Origin: Seminavis robusta
Lineage: Eukaryota > Bacillariophyta > Bacillariophyceae > Naviculales > Naviculaceae
Length of the DNA stretch: 64,000 bases
Direction of reading: 5' to 3'
Assembly: GCA_903772945.1 (NCBI GenBank)
Contig: CAICTM010000061.1
Span: 1 to 64,000 of the forward strand
Both the position numbers and the translations under genes were made by a program. Below the pieces are notes generated by a model. The model saw only the letters and a list, made by a program, of their open reading frames with translations. It made no database searches and was not told the origin of the DNA. Positions within the stretch are counted from its first letter, which is position 1, and the number at the start of each line of letters is the position of its first letter. Positions 55,587 through 64,000 of the stretch are shown piece by piece.

Positions 55587-57377
55587 TGTATTTTATCTTT
55601 AGAGCTATACGATTTTTTGTGAGATTGCGATTCTACCGATGCTTTCGGATGGATGACCAGGTCGTCGGTCGTCTTGTCTTTGGGAATTCTTGGCAAAGAA
55701 GATGGATCTGACTACATGAAGGAATGAAACGGATTGGGCTAACAATCGCACTCTGGAGTGTGGGCCAACAGACTCTAGCTAGGCCTAGCTAGTACGAGGA
55801 CAGCGAAAAGCAGAGAGCGGATGCAACAATTAAGGAACACAAGACTACGGGCAGTTGTTTGGGGCCCATGCATGCAGTTCAAGCATGTGGGAGTGTTAAG
55901 GGGCGTCGACCTGACGATCCAGTCCATTCGGCAGACAGAATGTTGGGAGTCGCTACAGCCTCCATCGCGTGAGAAAGGAACCAAACAGAAAAGAAACCAC
56001 ACCCAGGAATAGTGGGAATCCCAACGAGCACAAAATTCGATCCTCTGAAGAGTATGGATCTTGAGCACAGTCTCGCGCAAAGCAAGCAAAGGAGCCTCAT
56101 CAAAGATGGCCAAAGTTGTGACTACTACTAGTGAGACAATATACCTGGGAGCGACCCCAAGCTTAACTAGGGCCTTCCCACTCACTACGGCACCTCTGCA
56201 CGCAAAGAATTTTGACATTCCTGGAAGTCGGCATCCCTGGTAGCGCCAACACTAGGATCTGGCGGCGTTCAAAATCCTCCTGCTTGACTAACGCACGTCC
56301 AGTCTTTGGAGAATGTCTTGCTTTTGTCGGAGCCCGAAACCTTCATTTTGTAAGCACAGCGGATTTTGTGGGTGCGATGCGATGCACGGAGCTCGATGCA
56401 AGTGCAGCGATGATTTTAGAGCACAAATCTTGACTTGCGCAACGAATGATTCTACGATTCTCCTCAAAGCTCTGCTACATCCATCAATAGCAACACACAC
56501 ATGCGGAAGAACAACTGAGCACGGGCAAAAGATGAGGAGATTATCGTAGTGTCGGGAACGCGCATTCGACAAAGAAGGGGCCCATGGTGAAAGAAAGAGC
56601 AACAGATTGGTTTGTTTGCTTCGTCTTGACTCCGCTTGTGTTGGGGTTTCGTGGGCTTGCCGAGTTTGCTTGATGCAATGCCCCACTCTTAGCTTGCATG
56701 AGGACGAACCATCCAACCAAAGGTCCAATGGCGAGCACTGGCTGAGAAGCTTACTCCTCTTTACCCCCGATAATGCCCCGCGCATCCGTGCCGATCCAGG
56801 ACAATCCAACTTTCTTGAGGAACGAAAGGAGCACCATCGTCCATGGTCGACAGAGCCCTGCTCTAACGTGCCGATCCCAGGAGAATCGAATCCGACCTTC
56901 ATGAGGAACGAAATGTGTTAGTAACTAGCTAGTGTACTAGTATAATTACCCAGCACGAAGACGATCCGAAGGAAGAGAGCTACGGTACTCATCAGTTTAT
57001 CAAAACCTTAATCGGCAACCTTTGGACGCTGGCACTTCGCAATGACACGATGGATTTCTTGCGCGCCGAGAACCCCGGACAACAAAAGTATTAATAATAC
57101 TATTTCTGATAGAATGGGCTACTCAATGTAGCTAGTTATAGTTTGGATAACCTAATAAAGGGGGCAATGAGACATGACCCCTGACTGAAACTATTACCTT
57201 ATACCAGGTACCGGTAGTAGCTAGCTAGCAACACTGTGCATGGGGCAGCCTAGGGGGACTACTGTACTAAGGGGTTCTGTTGCCCAAGAATTAGGGCTCC
57301 ACCCAAGAGCAGCAGCAAAACAGAAACAAAAATCTCCCACGACAACACCCACGAAAGGACAAGTGATCTAGTCCACC
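55587..57377. other. Intergenic region with dispersed repeat pieces
   Basis: No gene supported. About 56,805-56,920 holds two related segments with GAGGAACGAAA, and 56,950-57,010 resembles 59,745-59,800 (GCACGA.GACGA, GGAAGAGA, AGCTA, TACTCATCA). A 204-codon minus frame (56,288-56,902) is not family-like. CTAG-rich bits occur at 55,778-55,795 and 57,219-57,230. Confidence 0.4.
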
Positions 57378-58277
57378 ATGGCGGCTTCCTACGACGATTA
57401 CGACAGGGTAAGTTATCGGCGCTTGGACTAGAAACCTGTCGATTACATGGCACTCACTGACATGCTCGTTGGAATTTGCTGTGAAGGAATACAATGCCCA
57501 CCTCCAAAAGATCCGAAGCTACCTTGCAGGCAACCGTTCTCGTCAAACACTTTCGGAATGTGAGCGTCTCTTGGAGGAAGCACGAAAGTGTGCCTCGGCC
57601 ATGCAAGGTCTTGCTGAAGTAGAGGGTAACCCGAATCGTGTGATGGAGTCCAAGCAACGCATTGAACGAGACATTGCTCCTCTTTCTCGCGAGGTCAAGC
57701 GGCAATTGAACGACCTGGGTCGCCAAGACTTGTTTGGAGACACCATGGGGACCTATCAGGCTCCCAATGGAAGCTTTGACGAAAATTATGATGATATGGA
57801 TTGCCTCCTCTCCAATTCTGAAGACATGCTGCGAAATTCTCTCCAGTGAGTTATTCAAAAGGAAAAGTTGGAAATTTTTTGTTTTGTTGACATTTCTCTC
57901 AACCATTCTCTCGTCGCAACCACACACAGACTCTGTTCCGATTCAGAAGAGGTTGGAACCAGTACCTTGTTGCAGATGGGTCGTCAGCGAGAGCAATTGG
58001 AGACAACATCTGGGCACATTGATGCGACGAGAAGTGCCGTCGAGCAAGCGAGTGTTGTGTTGCGAAGCATGTACGTAAAAGAAAACAGAAGAACTCGATT
58101 CGATTCTATTAGCTTGGAACCATAATTGCAGTTTTCCCGCTTACACTTGTTTGATTGCTTGGATGCTTCAGGGGCTCAAAAGCTTTTCGAAACAAGGCAT
58201 TTTTGAAAGGCGTTATCGTCCTCATGGGTTTGCTCAACCTCTGGGCGTTCGTTCACATGGTCCGTCGAAGGCAATAA
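57378..58277 (+). CDS. Vti1-like Qb-SNARE
   Basis: Exons 57378-57407, 57487-57845, 57930-58070, 58172-58277; 636 bases, 211 residues. SNARE proteins drive membrane fusion; Vti1 acts in Golgi, endosome and vacuole traffic. The N-terminal part (YDDYDREYNAHLQKIRSYL and on to about 95) fits the Vti1 three-helix bundle. The SNARE helix runs from about 130 to 185: MLRNSLQLCSDSEEVG then LLQMGRQREQLETT and ATRSAVEQASVVLRSM, with Gln of GRQREQ at the central layer as expected for a Q-SNARE. A single tail anchor (GVIVLMGLLNLWAFVHMV) ends the protein, followed by three Arg. Three small GT-AG introns, the first after only ten codons. NPSN-type Qb-SNAREs are the alternative; the GRQREQ heptad and overall length favour Vti1. 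Confidence 0.8.
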
Positions 58278-60045
58278 TTTGTGACACAACGTCATATTGA
58301 CAGCAATTTACATTCAATGGAAAAGAAGAAATAACGTTTCACAGCCACATGCTGAGCGGTAGAATTAGGATTTGTGTAAAGACTACATACATTTATTGCA
58401 TGATTGATTGGTGTCTATTTCTGTTTTGAAAAGGCGTACCGGTACCGTGCCATTACTGTCCTGGGAGTTGCTTCGAAACAACCCCGAACAGAATAGGCAC
58501 AGAACACCTTCTTTGCGAAAGAAATCGCAAAGGATTCGTCGAAGATGGCGCCGCCCTCTCCAACTGCAAGACAACGCAATGTAACGAGGTCTACGGTAGG
58601 GAGCGGTACAACAGCTTTCTATTGGAGAGACAAGGGGCGGTGTGGTGCAGGTTCGAACGGTACGGTGGCAGTCTAGAAAAAGCCGTAATCAATACGATAC
58701 TTTGTCGTTGCTGCCGCAATCCTTTTTTGATAGTTTGAATGCAGTCGTCATGTCGAGTTTCTAGGACTTCCAACTCGGTAATGTCACCAGCTGAATTCAA
58801 TGCTTACTTTGTACACATGGGGATAAAAAAGCCTTCAAATCGTTGCAGTTGGGGTTTCCAGCAGTCTTTTTGTTCATGCAGCGTTTGACTAGAGTAGGAG
58901 CGTGTTTGCACATTCGAGGCCATCTTCACATCACGTGTGAAGGTGCCACATCTTTGTCCCGTGTTTCGTTTGGCCCTGGTATTACGTTGTAGCAACGTAC
59001 CGCAACCTCATTTTCAACTGCAACCAAATCATAGATAGCGGGATACAAGTGCGTACATGTACAAGTGAGGCAATACCATTTATCTTTGATGGTGCATACA
59101 AGGGTGCGAAACCCCGTGTTCACTATCTTTCGCGCTTCTTCCTACCGCATGAGATGCAGGCTTGTTCTTGAAACCCCCGTTTTCTCTTGTTGAAACCGTC
59201 GCTTGGTTGGTAAACAGAGAAACTGGCTCTAGCTAGACTAGCTAGGAGTGGAAGAGGAAACGATCATCTTTGTCGAGGAATAAAGGAAGAGGCTCTGTGC
59301 AAGAGTAGGCGTCGCTTCGGTGGATAGATCGCTCCATCATTCGTGACAAAAGAAGGAAATGCAGGAAGGTAAGGAAGACATGTATGTTGCAATAACTAAC
59401 GATGATAGAAGAACTGCAAGACTGTTTCGGTGCCATTTTCCAGCGAATTGACGAGGGGCGTACCGGCAAGTCGCAAACCACTGGGCTGCCTCCAAGGGAA
59501 CCGCGAGCCCCCGAAGGGGCAGCTCCCGAAGGAGCATTGTGAGACGTCTGTGAGAAGAATGTGAACTGACCTTTGTTGTTGTTGTTGAAGATGAGACTCG
59601 AACACTAAGGAACGACCGACAGCACCATTGTCACCGGCAGCGACCCAACATGGAGAGACCTTTTGCAAGGATGAGACAAGGGTTTGAGGCGCCACGGTTT
59701 GCTTGAAACAAACACTGAATGAAAGACAGAAGAACCAACATTACCTTGCACGAGGACGAACGAACCAAAGGAAGAGATAAGAGCTACTCATCATCATCTG
59801 TTCGCAAAACCCCACCTTGGATCCAGACCACGACCTTTTGTAGAGGAACGAAACGAAAGTCTTGCAAAAAACGGTACCTGCGCTTTATGCGATTCCCGCG
59901 GGTCTTAAAAGATCCATAGATCCAAAAGATACCCCAAACATGAAAGGCATCATCAGCGCTCAGTCATCATAAAATCACGAGTACTTTGCTTGACAAGTCC
60001 TTCCCTTCTAACTATCTAACTCAACGAAAGACTACTACTACTACC
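58278..60045. other. Intergenic, with a repeat related to 56.9 kb
   Basis: No gene supported. About 59,745-59,800 resembles 56,950-57,010, and GAGGAACGAAA appears again near 59,840. The last 60 bases before 60,046 form a CTA-rich leader. Minus frames of 60-99 codons look random. Confidence 0.4.
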
Positions 60046-60504
60046 ATGATGCGTCTGTTCCTGTTGTTGGTGTCTGCTGTTGCTGCCTCTGCTTCTCTCA
60101 CAGAAGAGCCCTTGATGGGTGTCGCCGAAGACTGGTTGGCTGGACCTAATATGCTTGGATCTCACTATGGCAATCCCAAGAACGGCTGCGCTGCGGACGA
60201 AAAGATGTTTCGTGTCATGGGCATTGACGGAGATTTGTGCACTCCTCCCTGTGGCGCCGGAGACTCGTGTCCCACGGATGTCCCCGATGGTGTCACGGCA
60301 CATCCCATGTGTGGACTCAAGACGCCGGATGGTACCAAGTACTGCCTCCTCCTCTGTCAGCCTACTAAAGGGCAGCTAGGAGATGGCATGTGCGGCGATG
60401 CCAAGTGTCGCTCCGTCAAGGGACAACCCGGTGTGGGCATTTGTACCTACGATATTGGGGATGAAAATGGCGAGGTTGAAATCGAGGGTGCCGGAGCTTG
60501 GTAA
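60046..60504 (+). CDS. Small secreted cysteine-rich protein
   Basis: Single exon, 152 residues; ATG chosen at 60,046 after a CTACTACTACC leader, giving a clear signal peptide (MMRLFLLLVSAVAASAS). The mature part has about ten Cys arranged in short units: NGCAADEKMF, GIDGDLCTPPCGAGDSC, HPMCGL, YCLLLCQPT, GMCGDAKCRS and GICTYD. The end is acidic (DIGDENGEVEIEGAGAW). No transmembrane segment or GPI signal. Similar small secreted Cys-rich proteins are common in diatoms but have no assigned function. An AATAAA overlaps the stop (60,503-60,508). Confidence 0.7.
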   Translation: MMRLFLLLVSAVAASASLTEEPLMGVAEDWLAGPNMLGSHYGNPKNGCAADEKMFRVMGIDGDLCTPPCGAGDSCPTDVPDGVTAHPMCGLKTPDGTKYCLLLCQPTKGQLGDGMCGDAKCRSVKGQPGVGICTYDIGDENGEVEIEGAGAW

Positions 60505-61378
60505 TAAAGCACAGAAAGAATCTCTGAATTTAAAAGATATCAAGGACGATGAATGATACAAGGCAACTGGGCAATGGAATACCTAGCCGTACATTTATGT
60601 TACTGAAATCATCAACGAATTCGCAATCTGCAGTTCTCTTCCATACTGGAAGAGCATTTTGTTATTACTGAAGTAGATAATTCAGTACACTCTTCTGCAA
60701 GGATGCATTTCTAGGATAACCAAGTTGACTTTCGTATCACATAAGCTAGCTAGGGAGACACGATGCTACAGGCGGAAATACGGTAGGAATCTTGAAACAT
60801 GAGTCCTTTGGAACTGGTTGTGGCTCCAATGTTGCAAAGACAATAGTTCAGGCCCATGGTGGATGGGTGGAAGACGAGTGACACAGTTTGCTTGTAGCTA
60901 GCAGACTACTAGTTGCTGCCACGAAAGCAGAGAACTGACCTGTGATACCGATCGATGCTGGAACCAAATAAGCCCAAGCACAATAAAGGTGACGGACGAG
61001 GAATATTGGACCCGCTGCAAGATGACATCCAATGACGACAGGGGCAAACCTAAGTAGCTAGCTCTCTCGTACCGAGATCTTAGTAGAAACTAATAGTTCT
61101 GGCTAGCTTGATAGCTCGTTAGGAAGTTGGTTGGCTTCCCTTGAATCGAAGGTGTGGCGTGTCCACTATTGTATTTCCGATATCTGCATCCCAAATTGGC
61201 CCAGCCACTCCTTTGCTACACATCTACTGGAAGTGCCCTTTGTTGCCTCGCTCATACCCATATATTGGCACATGGCTGCACTAGCTACTAGTCTTTATTG
61301 TGAGTGTATTACAAGCCTCATTCCTCGTGGCAACAGCATCAGGGGCCAAGGGGGGGTCGTCTGCCTCAAGGGTTGTCT
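60505..61378. other. Intergenic, nothing recognised
   Basis: No gene. The region contains CTAG-rich motifs at 60,745-60,755 and 61,053-61,064. It separates convergent 3' ends of the two predicted secreted-protein genes. Confidence 0.4.
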
Positions 61379-62209
61379 TCATTGTGTCGTTCTGTTCTTC
61401 ATGGATCCCGCTTCACACGCCACAGTCACATTCTCTGCCGCACCCCAACTATCTACTGCAATGAACAGCTGTGATACATCATCGGAGGATGGCACCAGTA
61501 CATCACATGTGGAATGCAACAACCCTGCGATGCACACACTATTGTGGCTGGTTTGGTTGCTGTTGGCAGGTTTGACTTCATAGATGAACATGACAGGGTC
61601 TCCCTCATCCGATGACAAGCTGCAATTGACATAGTCATCACCAGCCCCATCTTCCATTGTTAGTATGGACGTCGTATCCACGACAAAGCTTTGAAACTTG
61701 CCCGTATCCAGATCAAAACTGTCGGATGGAAGACCGGGTTCCAGAGCGGATGGGACCATGTGATGACAGTCCAAGACGACTTCGTCCATGGCCACGTAGG
61801 ATCTCAGACGAACCAGCAATGGAAATGGGGAAGGAAAAATGTCAGTGCGACAAGTCATTACTTCCGTTCCATTCACACCGGATGGGTACTCGAGACAGAA
61901 ATGAGTTTCTTCTCCATGGTTGCTTCCAGGAGCCAGAGTCAAATCAAGAAACAAGGAGCCATCACTAGCATGCACGGTGCATTCAAATGTAGAAGGGACA
62001 TCTTGGATATCCAGAAACCAATCCAAGTATTGATTCTCCGAAACAGAGAGGGTGAGTGGGATACCAGGAACTAATGGAGGAAGGTTGACAGCAGCATTGC
62101 TGTCCCCCTTTTCGAGTCCTCGCAGTAAGTGAGCCCGGGCTGCGGGGAATACTACCGACGCAACTGCGCAAACGAGTTTTGTGGTTTGCATCCAAGAAGA
62201 AAGCTTCAT
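61379..62209 (-). CDS. Predicted secreted two-repeat protein
   Basis: Single exon, 276 residues; ATG 62,209 chosen because it opens a signal peptide (LVCAVASVVFPAARAHLL). After it come two similar halves of about 115 residues: the first has LTLSVSENQYLDWFLDIQDV and later SLFLDLTLAPGSNHGEE; the second has FQSFVVDTTSILTMEDG and PVMFIYEVKPANSNQ. Each half carries paired Cys and several N-x-T/S sites. The beta-strand rhythm is like pre-peptidase C-terminal (PPC) domains, which are short secreted sandwich domains, but I would not assert it. No membrane anchor. Role unknown. Confidence 0.65.
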   Translation of the reverse strand: MKLSSWMQTTKLVCAVASVVFPAARAHLLRGLEKGDSNAAVNLPPLVPGIPLTLSVSENQYLDWFLDIQDVPSTFECTVHASDGSLFLDLTLAPGSNHGEETHFCLEYPSGVNGTEVMTCRTDIFPSPFPLLVRLRSYVAMDEVVLDCHHMVPSALEPGLPSDSFDLDTGKFQSFVVDTTSILTMEDGAGDDYVNCSLSSDEGDPVMFIYEVKPANSNQTSHNSVCIAGLLHSTCDVLVPSSDDVSQLFIAVDSWGAAENVTVACEAGSMKNRTTQ

Positions 62210-62446
62210 GATTGGATTCAATTCAATTCTGTGTGCCTGGCTTGAATTTTATGAGATCCGACACTCGGAACTGTCTTACTATCATGTCTAGCTAGCTAGT
62301 TAGGCCAGGTTAGCTAGTCAGTCTTTTGCTGGCCTGCCGATGCCTCGTTCCTCGTGGGACCGTCCCAGTTCGACGAAACTGGTTCAGCTTCGCACGACCG
62401 CAGGTGCTGCTTTGAGTACCGCATAGAAGAGTAAAAGCGTTATTAA

Positions 62447-64000
62447 GGTGGTCGCCCAGAAATATTAAGCCAGCTTTAAGCTGTCAATATACGCACCTCA
62501 TGAGTCAGGGTTTTGTCGCGAGAGATCGAGTGAAATAACAAACAATGGATCGAACGACCAGCTGCTGCTAAAGGTGGGCTAGAATCAACCAATGTAACCC
62601 ATACGAGACTTCTATCAATGCATAAGCTCTGTCTAATAGTAGTACAGAGGTGTATTCGATGGGCCTTCCACCGTTTTCGACTCGCCTGTTATCTTTCCGA
62701 CGGGCATCAGAAGGTGTCGATCGCATGTTCCATCGCTGCTCTCAGCCGATAAATCTCGATACCCAATAGTCGTATTGCCCTGCAACCATGCACTACTCTC
62801 TCGCTTACACTATTAGCAAGAAGATAAGTATATGGTTGCAGGGCAATGCATTCGACGGGCATTGAGATAATGGGCTCCAGAACAGTGGCAGTGTCGTTTT
62901 CGTGCTGATAGACTTTTCCTTTGTTCGATGGAATCTTAGTTTCGTTCTTCGAAAGAAAGAAGATTTTGAAATTCGCGTTCAAATCCGGTGAGTGTGAGGA
63001 ATCCGTGTTCTTTGTACTATTTTAGTATAGAAATGAATTCGGCGAGCCGGAACGGCTGACAAAAATGTGAGGCCAAATATTGAAACCCAGAACCGTTGCT
63101 TTGGAGAGAAGGTGTTCAAATAATTGGAAGGTTGACGGCTACATGCATGTATGTCATGACAATGTACGTGGCTGCAGCCTCTGTGCTCCGTGCCAGTTCG
63201 ACGTACTACAGTAGCCATTCGATTGAAACAAGCAAACGTTCTATCTCTTATCAAGCTATAGCTAGCAAGGAAGCTAGCAGCAATCAATCTAGATAATGTT
63301 GGTGGTGGGGGTATCTTCCTCATCACTGTCGAGGTCTTCCTCATCACTTGTGTCATCCTGGTCTAGCATTGCAAGATGCTCTGTACCAGGCACAACAGTA
63401 TCGAATGGCAACTCCTCCAAACAGGACAAATCATTGGCTGCATTCTCTGCTAGAGCTAGTGCATCGTGTGCAACTGTATCCTCCTCTTCAACTGGCAAAG
63501 CAATGTCCTCCTCAATAGGCAAAGCTGCAACAGCACTGGTTGGTCCTTGTGGCGAAACCACTGCCACAATATCAGCTAGCTTCCTGCCAGTCTCCTTGCA
63601 GTAGATTGGGAGAGCTTCAATGTTACTCTTGCCGACATGAAGACAGGCCTTGGCCCTCTTGGTTGTGTGGCCAGCCTTGCCACAGAATGGACAATATTTC
63701 TTAGCTTTCTTTGCTTTCTTTGGCACTGGAGTCATATTGTTGAGTTCCTCCATTGTGATATCCTCCATATTCATTCCAGGACGGTAGACACCCTTCGACT
63801 TGGCCTTTTTGGTAAAGGCATTGATCGTTTCCTTGGCCAGTTTCTCACGTTTCCTCTTGTCCCTAGCTTTCTTGTAAGTTGTCGTTTGCTTCTTTGTTTG
63901 TCGCTTTTCCCGGTTTCTCTGGATAATTTCCAAGTAATGGGTGATCCCGTCCGTCATTGCGATCCCAAGCTTGAACAGAAGTCGACGGTAGAATTGTTCG
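62447..64000. mobile_element. Left part of a second, larger TTAA-bordered element
   Basis: TTAA at 62,443-62,446 is followed by GGTGGTCGCCCAGAAAT and TTAAGCCAG, almost the same end as the 804-bp element at 19.8 kb. Internal blocks also correspond: CTGCTGCTAAAGGTG, TCTCGAT, and GGCATTGAGATAATG versus GGCATCGAGATAATG. Between the last two sits a perfect 16-base inverted repeat, ATTGCCCTGCAACCAT (62,774-62,789) and its complement (62,832-62,847). No closing end is found before 64,000, so the element may run past the edge and include the zinc-knuckle gene, or it may be a truncated end. Confidence 0.55.
63289..64000 (-). CDS. Zinc-knuckle protein, partial, possibly transposase-related
   Basis: The minus frame is open from the right edge to a stop at 63,289. 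An internal Met lies at 63,957 but the frame continues upstream (EQFYRRLLFKLGIA), so the true start is outside the window. About 237 residues are visible: a helical basic region (NREKRQTKKQTTTYKKARDK), then RPGMNMEDITMEELNN, a knuckle CPFCGKAGHTTKRAKAC with a following His, and a long acidic tail ending DSDEEDTPTTNII. The C-x2-C-x4-H-x6-C spacing suggests zinc binding. Such knuckle plus acidic tail ends are seen in transposon proteins. Its position inside the TTAA-bordered element hints at its transposase C-terminus, but no catalytic domain is in view. Confidence 0.55.
   Translation of the reverse strand, partial: EQFYRRLLFKLGIAMTDGITHYLEIIQRNREKRQTKKQTTTYKKARDKRKREKLAKETINAFTKKAKSKGVYRPGMNMEDITMEELNNMTPVPKKAKKAKKYCPFCGKAGHTTKRAKACLHVGKSNIEALPIYCKETGRKLADIVAVVSPQGPTSAVAALPIEEDIALPVEEEDTVAHDALALAENAANDLSCLEELPFDTVVPGTEHLAMLDQDDTSDEEDLDSDEEDTPTTNII

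Noticed and set aside
56288-56902. 204-codon minus frame between the channel and SNARE genes
   Set aside because: No family features; it overlaps dispersed repeat pieces and equally open frames on the other strand.
58640-58680. GGTTCGAAC resembling a tRNA T-loop
   Set aside because: No acceptor stem, D-arm or anticodon arm can be drawn around it.

Overview
The window reads as nuclear DNA of a pennate diatom or a close stramenopile relative. This is inferred from several features: short GT-AG introns of roughly 75-110 bases, a Ser/Pro-repeat surface-type protein ending in BspA/DUF285-like repeats, Patched-like RND proteins, ionotropic-glutamate-receptor-like channels, a plastid-type N-terminus on a small protein, and diatom-style retroelement debris. 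The species cannot be named from the sequence alone; a Seminavis- or Fragilariopsis-like genome would fit. No tRNA, rRNA, CRISPR array or operon was seen.

Layout. (1) 1-7.3 kb is repeat-rich: degenerate LTR pieces, a broken gag-like frame, an RNase H-like fragment, a foldback element and simple repeats. (2) 7.4-14.5 kb is one 13-exon gene for a protein of about 2,040 residues with two Pro-Ser repeat blocks and DUF285-like terminal repeats. It carries an assembly gap and four single-base losses inside a 318-bp tandem repeat, and these losses together restore the frame. (3) 14.5-20.7 kb holds a broken partial copy of that gene with its exon-intron cassette repeated three times. It is hit by a 433-bp insertion, surrounded by LTR debris, and followed by a copied 3' flank that carries an 804-bp element with TTAA borders. 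(4) 21.2-22.4 kb encodes a formate/nitrite-type transporter. (5) 23.4-44.8 kb is a cluster of four Patched/SSD-like RND permease paralogues (-,+,+,-), with a uroporphyrinogen-III-synthase-like gene and a retrotransposon tail fragment between the third and fourth. (6) 47-48.6 kb has a small plastid-type membrane protein and a disrupted DUF2236-like gene. (7) 48.9-55.6 kb is a divergent pair of glutamate-receptor-like channels. (8) 57.4-62.2 kb has a Vti1-like SNARE and two predicted secreted proteins. (9) From 62.4 kb to the right edge there is a second, larger TTAA-bordered element, and a zinc-knuckle protein reads in from beyond the edge.

The genes do not form one pathway. The shared theme is the cell surface and membranes: a large Ser/Pro surface-type protein, RND permeases, channels, a nitrite-type transporter, a SNARE and secreted proteins, in a region shaped by local duplication and transposons. 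The most unusual leads are the TTAA-bordered family, whose copies keep an internal hairpin in the same place with different arm sequences; the exon-cassette multiplication; the uneven near-identity among RND paralogues; and the 48-bp direct-repeat-bounded insert in the DUF2236-like gene. Exon boundaries were set by hand from splice motifs and reading-frame continuity, and total lengths were checked for divisibility by three.
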